A stretch of 64,000 bases of DNA from Arthrobacter sp. UM1 (GTDB lineage: Bacteria > Actinomycetota > Actinomycetes > Actinomycetales > Micrococcaceae). How positions within the stretch are numbered: position 1 is the stretch's first letter; the number at the start of each line of letters is the position of its first letter. Made by a program: the position numbers and the translations under genes. The stretch covers positions 124,001-188,000 of the forward strand of contig NZ_JACWAB010000003.1 in the NCBI RefSeq assembly GCF_020483305.1, given 5' to 3'. Below, piece by piece: positions 44,252 through 54,504 of the stretch. The notes beneath the pieces were generated by a model that had not been told where the DNA came from, ran no database searches, and saw nothing but the letters and a program-made list of their open reading frames with translations.

Positions 44252-47200
44252 TCAGACCTCCTCGACGGAGCTCGGCTCGTTGTGAGACAGGTCGATGCCG
44301 AGTTCTTCCGCGGCCCGGAAGACTTCATCGTCCGAGTCACGCATTTCAACAGCGGTGCCGTCCGCGGAGAGGACCTCCACGTTGAGGCAGAGCGACTGCA
44401 TTTCCTTGATGAGCACCTTGAACGACTCCGGAACGCCGGGCTCCGGGATGTTCTCGCCCTTGACGATCGCCTCGTAGACCTTGACGCGGCCGTGGATGTC
44501 GTCCGACTTGATGGTCAGGAGCTCCTGCAGCGTGTAGGCCGCGCCGTACGCCTCGAGGGCCCACACCTCCATCTCGCCGAAGCGCTGTCCGCCGAACTGC
44601 GCCTTTCCGCCCAGCGGCTGCTGGGTGATCATCGAGTACGGGCCGGTGGAGCGCGCGTGGATCTTGTCGTCCACGAGGTGGTGCAGCTTCAGGATGTACA
44701 TGTAGCCGACCGAGATCGGGTCCGGGAACGGCTCGCCCGAGCGGCCGTCGATGAGACGGGCCTTGCCGGAGGCGCCGATGAGGCGCTGTCCGTCACGCGT
44801 CGGGTTGGTCGAGTCCAGGAGCGCGGTGATCTCGTTCTCGTGGGCGCCGTCGAACACCGGGGTGGCGACGGTGGTGGGGCCGGTCTCCCGCGGGAGGTTC
44901 GGAAGGGACTTGGCCCACTCCGGCTCGCCCTCGATCTTCCAGCCCTGCTTGGCGGCCCAGCCGAGGTGGATCTCGAGGACCTGGCCGATGTTCATGCGGC
45001 CCGGAACGCCGAGCGGGTTGAGCACGACGTCGACCGGGGTTCCGTCCTCGAGGAACGGCATGTCCTCGACCGGCAGGATCTTCGAGATGACGCCCTTGTT
45101 GCCGTGGCGTCCGGCGAGCTTGTCGCCGTTCGTGATCTTGCGCTTCTGGGCCACGTAGACGCGGACCAGCTGGTTCACGCCGGGCGCCAGCTCGTCGTCG
45201 TTCTCGCGGTCGAAGATGCGCACGCCGATGACGGTGCCGGACTCGCCGTGCGGCACCTTGAGGGACGTGTCGCGGACCTCGCGGGACTTCTCGCCGAAGA
45301 TGGCGCGCAGCAGGCGCTCCTCCGGGGTCAGCTCCGTCTCGCCCTTCGGGGTGACGCGGCCGACGAGGATGTCGCCCGCCTCCACCTCGGCGCCGATGTG
45401 GATGATGCCGCGCTCGTCGAGCTGGCTCAGCATCTCCTCGGAGACGTTCGGGATGTCCCGCGTGATCTCCTCGGCTCCGAGCTTGGTGTCTCGAGCGTCC
45501 ACCTCGTGCTCCTCGATGTGGATCGAGGTGAGCATGTCGTCCGAGACGACGCGCTGCGAGAGGATGATGGCGTCCTCGAAGTTGTGGCCCTCCCAGGACA
45601 TGAACGCCACGAGCATGTTGCGGCCGAGCGAGAGCTCGCCCTCGTCCGTCGAGGGGCCGTCCGCGAGGACCGTGCCGGCCTCGACGCGCTGGCCCTCGTC
45701 CACGACGACGCGCATGTTGTACGCGTTGCCCTGGTTCGAGCGGGCGAACTTCATGATCGGGTAGCTCGACTGCGTGCCGTCGTCGTTGAGGACGGTCACG
45801 AGGTCAGCCGAGACCTCCTTGACGACGCCCGGCTTGGCCGAGAGCGCGGAGTCTCCCGCGTCGATCGCGGCGTAGCGCTCCATGCCGGTGCCGACGAGCG
45901 GGCGCTCCGTCTTGAGGAGCGGCACCGCCTGGCGCTGCATGTTGGCGCCCATGAGGGCGCGGTTCGCGTCGTCGTGCTCGAGGAACGGGATGAGCGCGGT
46001 GGCCACGGAGACCATCTGCCGCGGGGAGACGTCCATGTAGTCCACGCGGTTCGGCTCGATGAGCACCGGCTCGCCGTCGCCGCCGCGCTGGCGCACGAGG
46101 ACGAGGTCCTCGGCGAAGCGGAGGTCGTCCGTGAGCGGAGCGTTCGCCTGGGCGATGTAGTTCTCCATCTCGTCGTCAGCGGTGAGGTAGTCCACCTCGT
46201 CCGTGACCTGGCCGTCCCGCACGCGGCGGTACGGCGTCTCGATGAAGCCGAACGCGTTGATGCGGCCGTAGGAGGCCAGCGAGCCGATGAGGCCGATGTT
46301 CGGGCCTTCAGGCGTCTCGATGGGGCACATGCGGCCGTAGTGCGACGGGTGGACGTCACGGACCTCCATGCCCGCGCGGTCGCGGGAGAGGCCGCCCGGG
46401 CCGAGCGCCGAGAGGCGGCGCTTGTGGGTCAGGCCCGCGAGCGGGTTGTTCTGGTCCATGAACTGCGAGAGCTGGGACGTTCCGAAGAACTCCTTGATCG
46501 CAGCGACCACGGGGCGGATGTTGATGAGCGTCTGCGGCGTGATGGCCTCGACGTCCTGCGTGGTCATGCGCTCGCGCACGACGCGCTCCATGCGGGACAG
46601 GCCCGTGCGGACCTGGTTCTCGATGAGCTCGCCGACGGCGCGGATGCGGCGGTTGGCGAAGTGGTCGATGTCGTCCACCTCGACGCGGATCTCGACCGGC
46701 TCGCCGTCCCGCTCGCCCTTGACCGTCTTCTCGCCGGCGTGGAGGGCCACGAGGAAGCGGATCATGGCGGCGATGTCATCCACCGAGAGGACCGACGCAT
46801 CCGGGTCGTCCAGCGGACGGTCCACGCCCACCTTGCGGTTGAGCTTGTAGCGGCCCACCTTCGCAAGGTCGTAGCGCTTCGGGTTGAAGTAGAGGTTGTT
46901 GAGGAGGTTCTCCGCGGCCTCGACGGTCGGCGGCTCGCCCGGACGGAGCTTGCGGTAGATGTCGAGCAGCGCGTCCTCACGGGTCTCGACGCTGTCCTTC
47001 TCGAGGGTGGCGCGGATCGAGTCGTACTCGCCGAACTCCTCGAGGATGCGGGACTCGGTCCAGCCGAGGGCCTTGAGCAGAACCGTCACGGACTGCTTGC
47101 GCTTGCGGTCGAGGCGGACGCCGACCTGGTCGCGCTTGTCGATCTCGAGCTCGAACCAGGCGCCGCGGGACGGGATGACCTTGGCGCTGTAGATGTCTTT

Positions 47201-47758
47201 GTCACTCGTCTTGTCCGGGGCCTTCTCGAAGTAGGCGCCCGGGGAGCGGACGAGCTGCGAGACGACGACGCGCTCGGTGCCGTTGATGATGAACGTGCCC
47301 TTGTCCGTCATGAGCGGGAAGTCGCCCATGAAGACCGTCTGCTGCTTGATCTCGCCCGTGTTGTTGTTCATGAACTCGGCCTTGACGTACAGCGGAGCCG
47401 CGTAGGTCGCGTCGCGGTCCTTGCACTCGGCCATCGTGAACTTCGGGTCGGCGAACTCCGGGTCGGAGAAGCTGAGGGACATCGTCTCCTGGAAGTCCTC
47501 GATCGGGGAGATCTCCTCGAAGATCTCCGCGAGGCCCGAGGTCAGGTTGACGCCCTTGTCCCCGGAGTCGACGGCGCGCTGCACGCGCTCCTGCCAGCGC
47601 TCGTTGCCGACGAGCCAGTCGAAGGACTCCGTCTGCAGAGCGAGGAGGTTGGGGACGTCCAGGGGTTCCGGGATCTTCGCGAACGAGTAGCGTTCAGCGG
47701 CTTGCGCGCGCGCGGGCACGCTAGCGGTTTCAGAGTGTGAGGTGCTCGAGGCGACCAA
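44252..47758 (-). CDS. rpoB: RNA polymerase subunit beta
   Basis: Beta subunit, 1168 residues. I chose the TTG at 47758 giving (M)VASSTSHSE, which I recall from Arthrobacter proteins, with AAAGGA upstream; a GTG at 47773 would add five residues. The rifampicin region reads [20 protein letters not shown] followed by [11 protein letters not shown], with the Asp, His and Ser of sensitive strains, so no common resistance change is present. The mid-protein [20 protein letters not shown] is canonical. Confidence 0.99.
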   Translation of the reverse strand: MVASSTSHSETASVPARAQAAERYSFAKIPEPLDVPNLLALQTESFDWLVGNERWQERVQRAVDSGDKGVNLTSGLAEIFEEISPIEDFQETMSLSFSDPEFADPKFTMAECKDRDATYAAPLYVKAEFMNNNTGEIKQQTVFMGDFPLMTDKGTFIINGTERVVVSQLVRSPGAYFEKAPDKTSDKDIYSAKVIPSRGAWFELEIDKRDQVGVRLDRKRKQSVTVLLKALGWTESRILEEFGEYDSIRATLEKDSVETREDALLDIYRKLRPGEPPTVEAAENLLNNLYFNPKRYDLAKVGRYKLNRKVGVDRPLDDPDASVLSVDDIAAMIRFLVALHAGEKTVKGERDGEPVEIRVEVDDIDHFANRRIRAVGELIENQVRTGLSRMERVVRERMTTQDVEAITPQTLINIRPVVAAIKEFFGTSQLSQFMDQNNPLAGLTHKRRLSALGPGGLSRDRAGMEVRDVHPSHYGRMCPIETPEGPNIGLIGSLASYGRINAFGFIETPYRRVRDGQVTDEVDYLTADDEMENYIAQANAPLTDDLRFAEDLVLVRQRGGDGEPVLIEPNRVDYMDVSPRQMVSVATALIPFLEHDDANRALMGANMQRQAVPLLKTERPLVGTGMERYAAIDAGDSALSAKPGVVKEVSADLVTVLNDDGTQSSYPIMKFARSNQGNAYNMRVVVDEGQRVEAGTVLADGPSTDEGELSLGRNMLVAFMSWEGHNFEDAIILSQRVVSDDMLTSIHIEEHEVDARDTKLGAEEITRDIPNVSEEMLSQLDERGIIHIGAEVEAGDILVGRVTPKGETELTPEERLLRAIFGEKSREVRDTSLKVPHGESGTVIGVRIFDRENDDELAPGVNQLVRVYVAQKRKITNGDKLAGRHGNKGVISKILPVEDMPFLEDGTPVDVVLNPLGVPGRMNIGQVLEIHLGWAAKQGWKIEGEPEWAKSLPNLPRETGPTTVATPVFDGAHENEITALLDSTNPTRDGQRLIGASGKARLIDGRSGEPFPDPISVGYMYILKLHHLVDDKIHARSTGPYSMITQQPLGGKAQFGGQRFGEMEVWALEAYGAAYTLQELLTIKSDDIHGRVKVYEAIVKGENIPEPGVPESFKVLIKEMQSLCLNVEVLSADGTAVEMRDSDDEVFRAAEELGIDLSHNEPSSVEEV

Positions 47759-47856
47759 GAGGGATCCTTTCACAGACCTTTTTCGAGTCAGCTTCAGACA
47801 CGTTCGGGCCCACCGCTATATGAAGGCACGCGAAATGAACACAGAAGCAAAGCACC

Positions 47857-47886
47857 AGTCTATGGGGTCGGAGCTTCCCTTGTCCA
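47857..47886 (-). promoter_or_regulatory. rpoB promoter
   Basis: On the minus strand TGGACA (47881-47886, 5 of 6) and TAGACT (47857-47862) are 18 nt apart, giving a leader of about 92 nt. This is the best match among the TAGACT promoters. The remaining 195 bp to the divergent thiolase hold nothing else I can support beyond a weak TAGGGT at 47998. Confidence 0.6.
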
Positions 47887-48081
47887 GCCCTCGTGTGGTA
47901 TGTGACGCGCGGCGACACAGAACGGCTCGGAGCGGAGCCCCGAACCCCTCCGCTCGAACCCGCCGCCCGGCACTGTGCCTGCCGCCGCACGGGGCGCTAG
48001 GGTGGCACACAAGCGACGCGCGTCACATTCAGGCCCCCAAGGCCGGGGCGCGCCCCACTCCCTCTGACCAAGGAGCACCTC

Positions 48082-49281
48082 ATGACCCAGAGCAACGGCA
48101 GCCCGGACGACGTCGTCATCGTCGGCGGAGCGAGGACCCCGCAGGGCCGCGTCAAGGGCCAGCTCGCCTCCTTCAGCGCGGTGGACCTGGGCGGCGCCGC
48201 CATCCGGGGCGCCCTCGAGCGCAGCGGCGTCTCCCCCGAGGCCGTGGACTTCGTGCTCATGGGGCAGGTGGTCCAGGCCGGCTGCGGACAGAACCCGTCC
48301 AAGCAGGCCGCGGTCAAGGCCGGCATCGCGCTCGACGTCCCCACGATGACGCTCAACAAGGTCTGCCTCTCGGGCCTCAGCGCGGTCATCGACGCCGCGA
48401 GGATGATCCGCCTCGGCGACGCGGAGGTCGTCGTCGCCGGCGGCATGGAGTCGATGACCAACGGGCCCCACCTGCTCCCCGGCTCCCGCATGGGATGGAC
48501 GTACGGAGACGTGACCGCGAAGGACTCCGTGGCGCACGACGGCCTGACGGACGCGTTCGACGACGAGTCGATGGGCGCCTCCACGGAGCGCCACAACACC
48601 CGGCTGGGGATCGGCCGCGAGGTGCAGGACGAGATCGCGGCGGCCTCCCACCAGCGGGCGGCCAAGGCTCTCGACGCCGGCCGCCTGCAGCGGGAGATCG
48701 TGCCGATGGCCGTTCAGCAGCGCAAGGGCGAGCCGCTCGTCCTCGACGCGGACGAGGGCGTCCGCCCTGAGACGACCGCCGAGGGGCTCGGCCGACTCCG
48801 CCCGGCCTTCGCGAAGGACGGGACCATCACGGCCGCCTCCTCCTCGCCGCTCTCCGACGGCGCTGCAGCCCTCGTGCTGACCTCCCGCCGGCGGGCCGAG
48901 GCCGAGGGCTGGGAGGTGCTCGCCACGGTGCGCTCCGCCGGCCAGGTGGCCGGCCCGGACAACTCCCTCCAGTCCCAGCCTGCGAACGCCATCGCGGCGG
49001 CCGCCCGGCGCGAGGGGATCGAGACGGATGCGCTCGACTTCATCGAGATCAACGAGGCCTTCGCCGCCGTGGTCCACCAGTCCGCCCAGGACCTCGGCTG
49101 CCCCCTCGAGAGGATCAACGTGAACGGCGGCGCCATCGCGCTCGGCCACCCGATCGGCGCGTCCGGTGCGCGCCTCGCCCTCACCGCCGCGCTCGAGCTC
49201 GCCGAGCGCGGCTCCGGGACGGCCGCCGTGGCCCTCTGCGGAGGCGGCGGACAGGGCGAGGCCCTCATCCTCTCGCGGTGA
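48082..49281 (+). CDS. Acetyl-CoA C-acetyltransferase (thiolase)
   Basis: A 399-residue thiolase II-type enzyme that joins or cleaves acetoacetyl-CoA. The nucleophile Cys95 lies in NKVCLSGLSAV (Leu where Gly is usual). GGMESMTNGPHLLP, NVNGGAIALGHPIGASGAR and the second cysteine motif LCGGGGQGEA are present. The ATG has AAGGAG upstream. It is divergent from rpoB and coupled (GTGA) to the DUF218 gene. No other fatty-acid or PHB gene is nearby, so its pathway is open. Confidence 0.93.
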   Translation: MTQSNGSPDDVVIVGGARTPQGRVKGQLASFSAVDLGGAAIRGALERSGVSPEAVDFVLMGQVVQAGCGQNPSKQAAVKAGIALDVPTMTLNKVCLSGLSAVIDAARMIRLGDAEVVVAGGMESMTNGPHLLPGSRMGWTYGDVTAKDSVAHDGLTDAFDDESMGASTERHNTRLGIGREVQDEIAAASHQRAAKALDAGRLQREIVPMAVQQRKGEPLVLDADEGVRPETTAEGLGRLRPAFAKDGTITAASSSPLSDGAAALVLTSRRRAEAEGWEVLATVRSAGQVAGPDNSLQSQPANAIAAAARREGIETDALDFIEINEAFAAVVHQSAQDLGCPLERINVNGGAIALGHPIGASGARLALTAALELAERGSGTAAVALCGGGGQGEALILSR

Positions 49282-49916
49282 CGGCGCGCGCGCTCGCGGC
49301 GGCGGCCCTGGCCTACGGCGCCTGCTGCGCCGCCGCCTACGCGGCCGCCGTCCGGCGCGGGCGCGAGCTCCCCGCGGGGTTCCGCCCGGAGGCCGTCGTC
49401 GTGCTCGGAGCGGGGCTCGAGGGGGAGCTCGTCACTCCCCTGCTCGCCTCTCGCCTTGACCGGGCCCTCGAGGTGCTCGAGGCCGAGGAGCAGCGGGGAC
49501 GGCGCCCGCTCGTCGTCGCGAGCGGCGGACGGGGGCCGGACGAGGCCGTTCCGGAGGCGGTGGCCATGAAGCGCTACCTCGAAGCCCGGGGAGTCGGCGC
49601 CGAGCGGATTCTCTGCGAGGACCGCTCGGAGAGCACCCGGGAGAACCTCGAGCTGAGCCGCCGGCTCCTCCCTGACCCGAAGGCGCCCGTCTGCATCGTG
49701 ACGAGCGGCTTCCACGGACCCCGCGCGGCGCTGCTCGCCCGCCGGGTCGGGCTCCGAGCCCGCACCGCCGGGGCCCGGACAGCCCTCCACAGCCTGCCGA
49801 AGGCCGTGGCGCGGGAGTCGGCGGCCCTCGGCGTCGCCACGCTCCCCGTCCACGCGGCGGCGGGGCTCGCGCTCGCCGGGGCGCTCGCCCTGCGCGCCGC
49901 CGCCCGGAGGGGCTAG
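49278..49916 (+). CDS. DUF218 (YdcF-like) protein
   Basis: A 212-residue DUF218 protein: AVVVLGAG near residue 40, [40 protein letters not shown] and [10 protein letters not shown], the last being the conserved family signature. Hydrophobic segments at the N-terminus (3-25) and C-terminus (190-205) suggest membrane attachment. Some relatives act in envelope biogenesis; the exact reaction is not known. GTG start overlaps the thiolase stop. Its 3' end overlaps the convergent regulator by 4 bp. Confidence 0.82.
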   Translation: MTARALAAAALAYGACCAAAYAAAVRRGRELPAGFRPEAVVVLGAGLEGELVTPLLASRLDRALEVLEAEEQRGRRPLVVASGGRGPDEAVPEAVAMKRYLEARGVGAERILCEDRSESTRENLELSRRLLPDPKAPVCIVTSGFHGPRAALLARRVGLRARTAGARTALHSLPKAVARESAALGVATLPVHAAAGLALAGALALRAAARRG

Positions 49917-50659
49917 CCGGAGCGGCCTTCGTCCCCGAGGAGGAACCCCCTCAGCAGGGACTCGGTGCCCTCGAGGTGCTCGCAGGCGAGCGCCTCGGCC
50001 TGCTCGGCGTCCCCTTCGAGGACGGCGGCGAGGATGCGCTCGTGCTGCCGGTTGGAGTTCTCGAGGTTCGAGGGCAGGAGGGGGATCCTGTTGAGGAGGC
50101 CGTTGGCCAGCGAGCGGGCCTCGACCGCGGCGTCCACGAGGTGCTGGGAGCCGGTGGCCTCCGCGAGCGCAATGTGGAACCTCGAGTCCAGCCTGCGGTA
50201 GTGCGCCGCCTCCCCCTCGCGGACCGCCCGGCAGGCCGCCCTCAGGGCGGAGCGGCGCTCGGCGGTGAGCGTGGACTGCGCGGCCACGCGGGCGACTCCC
50301 GCCTCGATGACCCTGCGGTACACGAGGATCCCATTGATCTCCGCGGGCGAGTGGACGGCCGTCTCGGACGCCTCGGGGACGGCGTCCGTCACCACGGTTC
50401 CGCCGTAGCGCCCCCGCCTCACCTCGAGGAAGCCGGCCGCCTGGAGGTCCTGGAGGACGCTGCGCAGGGTGGTCCGCGAGACGCCGAGCCGGGCGGCGAG
50501 GTCCCGCTCCGGCGGAAGGCGCCATCCGGGAGGGAAGGCGCCGACCTTGATGAGGTCGAGCAGCGCCTCGAAGGTGGTCTCGAGCGCGTTGCCCGGGCGG
50601 ACAGGACGGATGAGGGGCCCTGCGGGGACTCCCTCCCCCTCGGCCTCGGACGCTTCCAC
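49913..50659 (-). CDS. FadR-family (GntR) transcriptional regulator
   Basis: A 248-residue GntR regulator of the FadR/FCD type. The winged helix (about 25-95) has [25 protein letters not shown]; the all-helical FCD ligand domain (about 110-235) keeps the metal-binding pattern [14 protein letters not shown] and later histidines. GTG start. Divergent from the permease that opens the gamma-glutamyl cluster, with a palindrome in between, so it probably senses an intermediate of that pathway and represses it. Confidence 0.88.
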   Translation of the reverse strand: MEASEAEGEGVPAGPLIRPVRPGNALETTFEALLDLIKVGAFPPGWRLPPERDLAARLGVSRTTLRSVLQDLQAAGFLEVRRGRYGGTVVTDAVPEASETAVHSPAEINGILVYRRVIEAGVARVAAQSTLTAERRSALRAACRAVREGEAAHYRRLDSRFHIALAEATGSQHLVDAAVEARSLANGLLNRIPLLPSNLENSNRQHERILAAVLEGDAEQAEALACEHLEGTESLLRGFLLGDEGRSG

Positions 50660-50791
50660 GAGCCTGTCCCCCTTCCCTCGGCGCGCACGGAGTCCGCCGC
50701 CAGCGGTCCGTTTTCAGACCTCCAGCCTAGCCGAGACGGATGCGGCTGCCGCCCTGCGAACAGAGTCCGACGACGGACGGGCAGACAGTGC

Positions 50792-50821
50792 TTGACAGAG
50801 TGATGTGACCTGGATCATGCT
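50792..50821 (+). promoter_or_regulatory. Promoter of the ethanolamine-type cluster
   Basis: A perfect TTGACA (50792-50797) is followed 18 nt later by CATGCT (50816-50821), a weak -10. A strong -35 with a weak -10 suits a controlled promoter. Confidence 0.45.
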
Positions 50822-50834
50822 TTCACCCAAGCCC

Positions 50835-50856
50835 AATGGTTTGAATCTCAACCATT
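50835..50856. promoter_or_regulatory. Palindromic operator candidate
   Basis: AATGGTT (50835-50841) and AACCATT (50850-50856) form a perfect inverted repeat with an 8-bp spacer. It lies just after the promoter and 17 bp before the permease ATG, where bound protein would block elongation. TGGT...ACCA half-sites are typical of GntR/FadR proteins, and such a gene is divergent here. Confidence 0.6.
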
Positions 50857-50873
50857 AAGACCGGAGGTGCCGC

Positions 50874-52307
50874 ATGGCCCGCACACACATCGAGTACTCG
50901 GCCGAGGACTCGGACTACCTCGCCAAACGGCAGCTCAACAAGGGCGCCGCCGGGTGGCTCCTCCTCGCCGGGCTCGGCGTGGCCTACGTCATCTCGGGCG
51001 ACTTCTCCGGCTGGAACCTCGGTCTCGCCGTCGGCGGGTGGGGCGGCCTCCTCATCGCGTTCGCGCTCATGGGCCTCATGTACACGTGCATGGTGTTCGG
51101 GCTGGCGGAGCTCTCCTCGACCCTGCCCACCTCGGGCGCCGGGTACGGCTTCGCCCGCCGGGCGCTCGGGCCTCTCGGCGGCTTCGCCACGGGCGTGGCC
51201 ATCCTCATCGAGTACGCGGTGGCCCCGGCCGCGATCGCCACGTTCATCGGCGGATACATCGAGTCGCTCCACCTCTTCGGCATCACGAACTCGTGGCCGG
51301 TGTACCTCGTGGCCTACGTCGTCTTCATCGGCATCCACACCGTGGGCGTCGGCGAGGCGCTCAAGGTCATGTTCGCCATCACGGCCGTGGCGGTCGCGGC
51401 CCTGCTCCTCTTCATCGGCGCGATGATCCCGCACTTCCACGGACACAACCTCGTGGACATCGCTCCCACGTCCGCTCCCGGCGCCTCCGCGTTCCTGCCG
51501 TTCGGGATCACCGGCGTCCTCGGGGCCCTCGTCTTCGGCATCTGGTTCTTCCTCGCCGTGGAGGGCGTTCCGCTCGCGGCCGAGGAGTCCGCGAACCCCC
51601 GCAAGGACATGCCGCGCGGCATCATCGCGGCCATCCTCGTCCTGCTCGTGACGGGCCTCGCCGTCCTTCTGCTCGCCCCCGGAGGCGCCGGCGCCCAGGC
51701 GATGTCCTCCTCCGAGTCTCCGCTGCCGGACGCTCTGCGGCACGCCTACGGCCAGAACAGCTGGATCGCCACAGCCGTCAACTACGCCGGGCTCGCCGGG
51801 CTCGTCGCGAGCTTCTTCTCCATCATCTTCGCGTACTCGCGGCAGCTCTTCGCCCTCTCCCGGGCCGGATACCTCCCCACGTGGATCTCGCTCACCACGC
51901 GGCGCAGCACTCCCGCGATCGCGCTCATCATCCCCGGCACCATCGGGTTCATCCTCGCGGCCGTGCTCCGGGACGGATCCCTCCTCATCAACATCGCCGT
52001 CTTCGGCGCGACCGTCTCCTACGTGCTCCTCAACCTCTCGCACATCGTGCTGCGCGTCCGCGAGCCCGAGCTGCCCCGGGGCTACCGCACTCCCGGCGGG
52101 ATCGCGACGACGTCGGTCGCGCTCGTCCTCTCCCTCGTCGCCGTCGTCGCGACCTTCGTGGTGGACGTGACCGCCGCCTCGATCACCCTCGGCATCTTCG
52201 CCCTCGCCCTCGCCTACTTCTGGTTCGTGAGCCGCCACCGGATCGTCGGCGCGGCTCCCGAGGAGGAGTTCGCGGCCCTCGCCGAAGCCGAGTCGAAGCT
52301 CCACTGA
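50874..52307 (+). CDS. APC-family amino acid/amine permease, probable ethanolamine permease
   Basis: A 477-residue APC-superfamily permease with about twelve helices. Early features GVAYVISGDFSGWNLGLAVGG and the conserved SSTLPTSGAGYGFARRALGP match the ethanolamine permease branch as I recall it. A GGAGG site precedes the ATG. It opens a five-gene cluster whose ligase, dehydrogenases and hydrolase form a gamma-glutamylation route. An amino acid or polyamine as substrate cannot be ruled out by sequence alone. Confidence 0.82.
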   Translation: MARTHIEYSAEDSDYLAKRQLNKGAAGWLLLAGLGVAYVISGDFSGWNLGLAVGGWGGLLIAFALMGLMYTCMVFGLAELSSTLPTSGAGYGFARRALGPLGGFATGVAILIEYAVAPAAIATFIGGYIESLHLFGITNSWPVYLVAYVVFIGIHTVGVGEALKVMFAITAVAVAALLLFIGAMIPHFHGHNLVDIAPTSAPGASAFLPFGITGVLGALVFGIWFFLAVEGVPLAAEESANPRKDMPRGIIAAILVLLVTGLAVLLLAPGGAGAQAMSSSESPLPDALRHAYGQNSWIATAVNYAGLAGLVASFFSIIFAYSRQLFALSRAGYLPTWISLTTRRSTPAIALIIPGTIGFILAAVLRDGSLLINIAVFGATVSYVLLNLSHIVLRVREPELPRGYRTPGGIATTSVALVLSLVAVVATFVVDVTAASITLGIFALALAYFWFVSRHRIVGAAPEEEFAALAEAESKLH

Positions 52308-52373
52308 CCGTCTACAGCGGCCCGAACCTGACCCCTGCCGCTCCCCGACACCCCACCGAATGAAGGACTGACC

Positions 52374-53747
52374 ATGACAGCACCCACCGCAGCCCCCGGC
52401 ATGCTCACCGAGCAGGAGCTCCGCTCCCTCGTCGAGTCCGGGGAGATCGACACCGTCGTCGTCGCCATCACCGACCACCTCGGGAGGCTCCAGGGCAAGC
52501 GCTGCGGCGCGCGGCACTTCCTCGACGACGTCCTGGCCCACGGGGTGGAGGGGTGCAACTACCTCCTCGCCGTCGACGTGGACAACAACACCGTGGACGG
52601 CTACGCCCTCTCCTCCTGGGAGAGCGGCTACGGAGACCTCAAGATGGTTCCGGACCTCTCCACCCTCCGCCGCCTCCCCTGGGCGCCCGGGTCCGCGCTG
52701 GTCCTCTGCGACATCGTGACGATGGAGGACGAGCCGATCCCGATGTCCCCGCGGCAGATGCTCAGGCAGCAGCTCGAGCGCCTCGAGAAGCTCGGCTACC
52801 GGGCCAACGCCGCCACGGAGCTCGAGTTCATCCTCTTCGAGGACGACTTCGACACGGCCCAGCAGCTCCACTACACGGACCTCACCCCCTCCACGCAGCA
52901 CAACGTCGACTACTCGCTCCTCGCCACGAGCCGGATCGAGCCCGTCATCCGGGACATCCGCGTGGGCATGGAGGGCGCGGGCATGACCGTGGAGGCCGCC
53001 AAGGGCGAGTGCAACCTCGGCCAGCAGGAGATCACGTTCCGCTACGGGCCGGCCCTGCGCACCGCGGACAACCACTCCGTCTACAAGACCGGGGCCAAGG
53101 AGATCGCGGCCGCCCACGGGCAGTCGCTCACCTTCATGGCCAAGTTCAACGAGCGCGAGGGCAACTCGTGCCACGTCCACTTCAGCCTCACAGACCTCGA
53201 GGGCAACCCCGTCTCCACGGGCGACCGCGAGCACGGCTTCAGCGAGGTCATGGAGCAGATGATCGCGGGCCAGCTCGCCTGCCTCGAGGAGTTCGCGCTC
53301 TTCTTCGCGCCGAACATCAACTCCTACAAGCGCTTCCGCGAGGGCAGCTTCGCCCCGACGGCGATCGCCTGGGGCATGGACAACCGCAGCTGCGCCGTCC
53401 GCGTCGTGGGGCACGGCCCCTCGCTGCGGATCGAGCACCGCGTGGGCGGCGGCGACGTCAACCCGTACACGATCCTCGCCGCCATCGTCGCGGCCACCTG
53501 CCACGGCATCGAGAACGGGCTCGAGCTCGAGCCGATGACCCAGGGCAGCGCGTACACCACCGACGCCCCGCGCATCTCCACGACCCTCCGCGAGGCCCGG
53601 GACCGCTTCCGGGGCGCCGAGAAGGCCAAGGCGGCGTTCGGGGAGGACGTCGTGGAGCACTACGCCCACGCCGCGGACATCGAGATCGCCGACTTCGAGG
53701 CGGCCGTCACGGACTGGGAGAGGAGCAGGGGCTTTGAGCGGCTCTGA
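52374..53747 (+). CDS. Glutamine-synthetase-like gamma-glutamyl-amine ligase (GlnA4/PuuA type)
   Basis: A 457-residue type I glutamine synthetase homologue that would couple glutamate to an amine with ATP. Fold landmarks: ATELEFILF (metal Glu), EAAKGECNLGQQEITFRYG, FMAKFNEREGNSCHVHFSL (replacing the usual NGSGMH.H) and IEHRVGGGDVNPYT (in place of the usual IE-R motif). True glutamine synthetase is unlikely because of these changes and the company it keeps. Streptomyces GlnA4 makes gamma-glutamylethanolamide and PuuA makes gamma-glutamylputrescine. The neighbouring ethanolamine-type permease and SDR favour the former. Confidence 0.85.
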   Translation: MTAPTAAPGMLTEQELRSLVESGEIDTVVVAITDHLGRLQGKRCGARHFLDDVLAHGVEGCNYLLAVDVDNNTVDGYALSSWESGYGDLKMVPDLSTLRRLPWAPGSALVLCDIVTMEDEPIPMSPRQMLRQQLERLEKLGYRANAATELEFILFEDDFDTAQQLHYTDLTPSTQHNVDYSLLATSRIEPVIRDIRVGMEGAGMTVEAAKGECNLGQQEITFRYGPALRTADNHSVYKTGAKEIAAAHGQSLTFMAKFNEREGNSCHVHFSLTDLEGNPVSTGDREHGFSEVMEQMIAGQLACLEEFALFFAPNINSYKRFREGSFAPTAIAWGMDNRSCAVRVVGHGPSLRIEHRVGGGDVNPYTILAAIVAATCHGIENGLELEPMTQGSAYTTDAPRISTTLREARDRFRGAEKAKAAFGEDVVEHYAHAADIEIADFEAAVTDWERSRGFERL

Positions 53748-54498
53748 GACGCGCCCGGTCATCGGCATCACCACCTACCTGCAGCAGGGCTCGTGGGGCG
53801 TGTGGAACGGCATGGCCGCCATCGTCCCCCTCCAGTACGCCACGGCGATCGTGGACTCCGGCGGCACACCCGTCCTCTTCCCGCCCCTCGGGGACGACTA
53901 CCGGGTGCTCGACGGCGTCGACGGCCTCATGCTCATCGGCGGCGGAGACGTGGACCCCGGCCGGTACGGGGCGGAGCCGCATGAGAAGACCGTCTCGGAC
54001 CAGGCGCGGGACGCCTACGAGTTCGGGCTCCTCGCCGCCGCCGAGGAGGCCGGGCTCCCCACCCTCTGCGTGTGCCGCGGAGCCCAGGTCCTCAACGTGG
54101 CCCGCGGGGGCACGCTGCACCAGCACCTGCCGGACGTGCTCGAGCACGCCGACCGCTACCGCCCGGCGCCCGCGGTCTTCGGGGACACCCCCGTGACCAC
54201 CGATCCGGGATCCGCCGCGCGGGGGATCCTCGGGGAGCGCGCCGTCGTCTCCTCGTACCACCACCAGGGCATCGACCGCGTCGGGCGCGGGCTCTCCGTC
54301 ACGGCCCGCTCGGAGGACGGGCTCCCGCAGTTCCTCGAGGCCGAGGGCCCCCAGTGGCTCGTGGCCACCCAGTACCACCCGGAGGAGCGCCCGGACGAGG
54401 CGGGCGTCTTCGAAGAGCTCGTGCGCCAGAGCGCCGAGTTCGCGCGCCGAGGACGGCGCCTTCCTGAGACCACCGCACGGCCGACGACGAAAGGCTGA
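53734..54498 (+). CDS. Gamma-glutamyl amide hydrolase (PuuD-type class I glutaminase-like)
   Basis: A 254-residue class I amidotransferase-fold hydrolase. The nucleophile Cys114 lies in LCVCRGAQVLNVARGG, and His215/Glu217 in QYHPEE; SSYHHQGI is a further PuuD hallmark. In this cluster it should release glutamate from the final gamma-glutamyl product (gamma-glutamylglycine if ethanolamine is the substrate). It starts with TTG, has AGGAGCAGG upstream, and overlaps the ligase gene by 14 bp. Confidence 0.87.
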   Translation: MSGSETRPVIGITTYLQQGSWGVWNGMAAIVPLQYATAIVDSGGTPVLFPPLGDDYRVLDGVDGLMLIGGGDVDPGRYGAEPHEKTVSDQARDAYEFGLLAAAEEAGLPTLCVCRGAQVLNVARGGTLHQHLPDVLEHADRYRPAPAVFGDTPVTTDPGSAARGILGERAVVSSYHHQGIDRVGRGLSVTARSEDGLPQFLEAEGPQWLVATQYHPEERPDEAGVFEELVRQSAEFARRGRRLPETTARPTTKG

Positions 54499-54504
54499 GA
54501 AGAC

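Noticed and set aside
44252-47758. Rifampicin or streptomycin resistance changes in rpoB or rpsL
   Set aside because: The key positions of the RpoB cluster (Asp, His, Ser) and of S12 (both Lys) are as in sensitive bacteria.
50823-53774. Large antisense frame over the permease and ligase genes
   Set aside because: Same composition artefact; it contains no recognisable motif and crosses the operator and promoter region.
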